A stretch of 17,652 nt of DNA from Caulobacteraceae bacterium UBA6225 (lineage in GTDB: Bacteria > Pseudomonadota > Alphaproteobacteria > Caulobacterales > Caulobacteraceae). Numbering within the stretch: position 1 is the first letter of the stretch; every line of letters starts with the position of its first letter. The DNA is taken from contig DJWR01000060.1 in the NCBI GenBank assembly GCA_002441055.1, positions 5,819 to 23,470 on the forward strand, given 5' to 3'. The notes below the pieces were generated by a model that saw only the letters and a program-made list of their open reading frames with translations, made no database searches and had not been told where the DNA came from. Positions 16,010 to 17,652 of this stretch are shown one piece after another. The position numbers were made by a program, and so were the translations under genes.

Positions 16010-16282
16010 CTACCCACTCCTTCTAGACCGGAAGTGAGAGCACTATCGGGGATTCAGGTTAAAATTGTCTAATGCGCTCAACAAATTGAAGGTTAACGCA
16101 AATAAACCATAGCTGAGTACACGCTAAAGGCCATTCTGGACTTGCCGAGTCTCTATAAGGGTGAGGCCTGCGGATGAGGCGGCGAATTTCCTCAACCCAT
16201 GGTTAGAAACTGTTAGCACCTGAGATTCATCATACTCCCGCCAACTGGGCGTTGTGTAAGCCAACGGGGGAATGGGCGTCAG
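16010..16282. promoter_or_regulatory. AT-richer divergent promoter region with three GANTC sites
   Basis: This 273-bp gap is the longest non-coding stretch here and is visibly richer in A and T than its surroundings. It should hold the promoters of both the small exported-protein gene and the chemoreceptor gene. GANTC sites, targets of the cell-cycle methylase CcrM in Caulobacterales, occur at 16051-16055, 16147-16151 and 16224-16228. TTAA/TTAG motifs (for example at 16093-16096, 16203-16206 and 16213-16216) recall half-sites of the cell-cycle regulator CtrA, but none has the TTAA-N7-TTAA spacing. No convincing -35/-10 pair was assigned. Confidence 0.45.
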
Positions 16283-17652
16283 ATGCGGTTTCGGCTCGTA
16301 GATCTACCTTTGATCGTGAAGATCGGCTTCGCGCCGGCCTTCGCCCTGATCATGCTGGCGGCCCTGGCCGCCGGGACGATCGTCATGCAGCGGGCCCAGA
16401 CCGACACCCTGCGCCAGGTCGTCCATACGGACATGCCCAACAGTCTGCGCATCCAGCGGATTTCCGAGCGCATTAACAATGTGCATGGCGAGCTCTACTA
16501 CCTCCTGACCCAGCAGGCTGCTGGGATCGAGGTGGAGGCTATTGAGGGCCGCGGCCAGGCCATGCTGGTTGAGGTCGAAGCCATCGCCGCTGAGGCCGAG
16601 GCCGCCAAGGCCGCCGCGCCGACCGCCCAGCACGCCGCCTTCGACACCCTGATCGCCGATCTGAAAGAGACCCGGGACGCCCTGGACGTGATCATGGCGA
16701 TGATCGGGGTCGACTTCACCACCGCCGCCAGCTTCGCCGCCCCGTTCGAAGAGCAGTACAAGGAGATGACGGTCAATCTGGCTGGCATCGTCGAGGCCAC
16801 CCAGGCGGCTACCGACCAGCGGGCAGGGGCCAGCGAAGCCCGCGCCACCATGTCCCAGAACGTCACCATCGCCGCGGTGCTGGTCACCCTGCTGGCCGCC
16901 GGCGCCCTGGCCCTGATGTCGGTCCTGACCATGCGCGGCGCCGTCCAGCGCATCGCCGGCGCCACCGAGCGCCTCTCCCGGGGGGATAACGACGTCAATC
17001 TCGACGCTTTGGCGCGCAAGGACGAACTGGGCGCCATCGTGCGCTCGCTGACCGTCTTCCGCGACAATCAGATTCAGATGGAGCGTCTGCGCGAGGAACA
17101 GGAAGCCACCCGCCAGAACGCCGAAGAGACTCGCCGTCAGAGCGCCGACGCCGCCGCCGCCGTGGCCGAGGAACAGGCCCGTGTGGTCGCCGCCCTGGCG
17201 CTCGCCATGGACCGCCTGGCCGATGGCGACCTGACCTATCGTTTGGAGGAGAGCTTCCCCGGCGAGTATCAGAAGCTTCGCGACGACTTCAACGCCGCCG
17301 TCGCCAAGCTGGAAGAGGTGATGGGCGCCATCTCCTCGACCACCCTGTCCATCACCTCGGGCGCGACCGAAATCTCCAGCGGCGCCGACGATCTGTCCCG
17401 GCGCACTGAGCATCAGGCCGCCACCCTGGAAGAGACCGCCGCGGCCCTCGACGAGATCACCGCCACCGTCCAGAAGACCTCCAGCGGCGCCGATCAGGGC
17501 CGTGAGGCGGTCACTTCGGCCCGGGCCGACGCCGAACGGTCTGGCGAAGTGGTCCGCCGCGCCGTCTCGGCCATGGGCGAGATCGAACAGTCCTCGGCCC
17601 AGATCAGCCAGATCATCGGGGTGATCGACGAGATCGCCTTCCAGACCAACCT
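16283..17652 (+). CDS. Methyl-accepting chemotaxis protein, 3' end missing
   Basis: This inner-membrane chemoreceptor passes ligand signals to CheA/CheW. The window holds the first 456 residues. TM1 is at about 12-35, a helical periplasmic sensor domain of about 155 residues follows, and TM2 is at about 194-216. A HAMP domain (217-262) is followed by a coiled-coil linker rich in Glu, Gln and Arg. A second HAMP-like segment (MDRLADGDLTYRL, about 309-350) leads into the cytoplasmic signalling domain, with a probable methylation helix at HQAATLEETAAALDEI (378-392). The sequence ends in IDEIAFQTN, exactly at the conserved hairpin tip, so the second half of the signalling domain and any C-terminal pentapeptide are unseen. 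ATG 16283 lies downstream of GGGGGAA; an ATG at 16272 is out of frame. The ligand is unknown. Confidence 0.95.
   Translation, partial: MRFRLVDLPLIVKIGFAPAFALIMLAALAAGTIVMQRAQTDTLRQVVHTDMPNSLRIQRISERINNVHGELYYLLTQQAAGIEVEAIEGRGQAMLVEVEAIAAEAEAAKAAAPTAQHAAFDTLIADLKETRDALDVIMAMIGVDFTTAASFAAPFEEQYKEMTVNLAGIVEATQAATDQRAGASEARATMSQNVTIAAVLVTLLAAGALALMSVLTMRGAVQRIAGATERLSRGDNDVNLDALARKDELGAIVRSLTVFRDNQIQMERLREEQEATRQNAEETRRQSADAAAAVAEEQARVVAALALAMDRLADGDLTYRLEESFPGEYQKLRDDFNAAVAKLEEVMGAISSTTLSITSGATEISSGADDLSRRTEHQAATLEETAAALDEITATVQKTSSGADQGREAVTSARADAERSGEVVRRAVSAMGEIEQSSAQISQIIGVIDEIAFQTN

Noticed and set aside
16203..16216. TTAG-N6-TTAG resembling a CtrA binding site upstream of the chemoreceptor
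   Set aside because: The spacing is six rather than seven and both halves deviate from TTAA; not enough to call a site.
16304..17413. 369-codon Gly/His/Asp-rich open frame opposite the chemoreceptor gene
   Set aside because: The plus strand encodes an unmistakable chemoreceptor with transmembrane, HAMP and signalling segments; the antisense frame shows only compositional bias.

Overview
The window looks like a chromosomal segment of an alphaproteobacterium, most likely a member of the Caulobacterales (Caulobacter/Phenylobacterium-like). This rests on the high GC content with strong G/C third-position bias, the rluD-rpoH gene pair, a 295-residue RpoH, a NodT-type outer-membrane lipoprotein next to an RND pump, and a Caulobacter-style chemoreceptor. 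The assignment is inference; no database search was possible. There are no tRNA, rRNA, CRISPR or insertion-sequence signals. Fourteen protein-coding genes are supported, two of them cut by the window edges.

Layout. Bases 1-2797 run rightward: the 3' end of an encapsulated-ferritin-like gene, rluD (overlapping its stop), the heat-shock sigma factor rpoH with a plausible sigma-32-type promoter, and a limonene-1,2-epoxide-hydrolase-family gene. The ribosome binding site and start codon of that last gene lie in the 3' arm of a very strong hairpin. Bases 2838-5731 run leftward: a PagL-like lipid A deacylase, purA, and a degenerate receiver-domain protein whose ribosome binding site also sits in a hairpin. 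Bases 5838-7234 run rightward: a VOC/glyoxalase-fold protein translationally coupled by an ATGA overlap to a serine/threonine dehydratase-family PLP enzyme. Bases 7244-12946 run leftward and encode a complete tripartite efflux system in the order outer-membrane lipoprotein, periplasmic adaptor, HAE1-type RND pump, with tight or overlapping junctions. No regulator gene is next to it, but its upstream region carries a 15-bp palindrome.

Divergent from the pump, 13156-15636 encodes a secreted M28 metallopeptidase and a DUF72 protein. A small exported TonB-C-terminal-domain-like protein lies on the minus strand (15704-16009), facing DUF72 across a shared hairpin terminator. A relatively AT-rich 273-bp intergenic region with three GANTC sites then precedes a methyl-accepting chemotaxis protein that runs off the right edge.

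Most genes are housekeeping or common accessory genes. The least ordinary signal is the 20-bp stem that occludes the start of the epoxide-hydrolase-like gene just after rpoH. Next are the pseudo-receiver with Glu at the phospho-acceptor position, and the ferritin that lacks a recognisable cargo-loading tail and has no encapsulin gene downstream.
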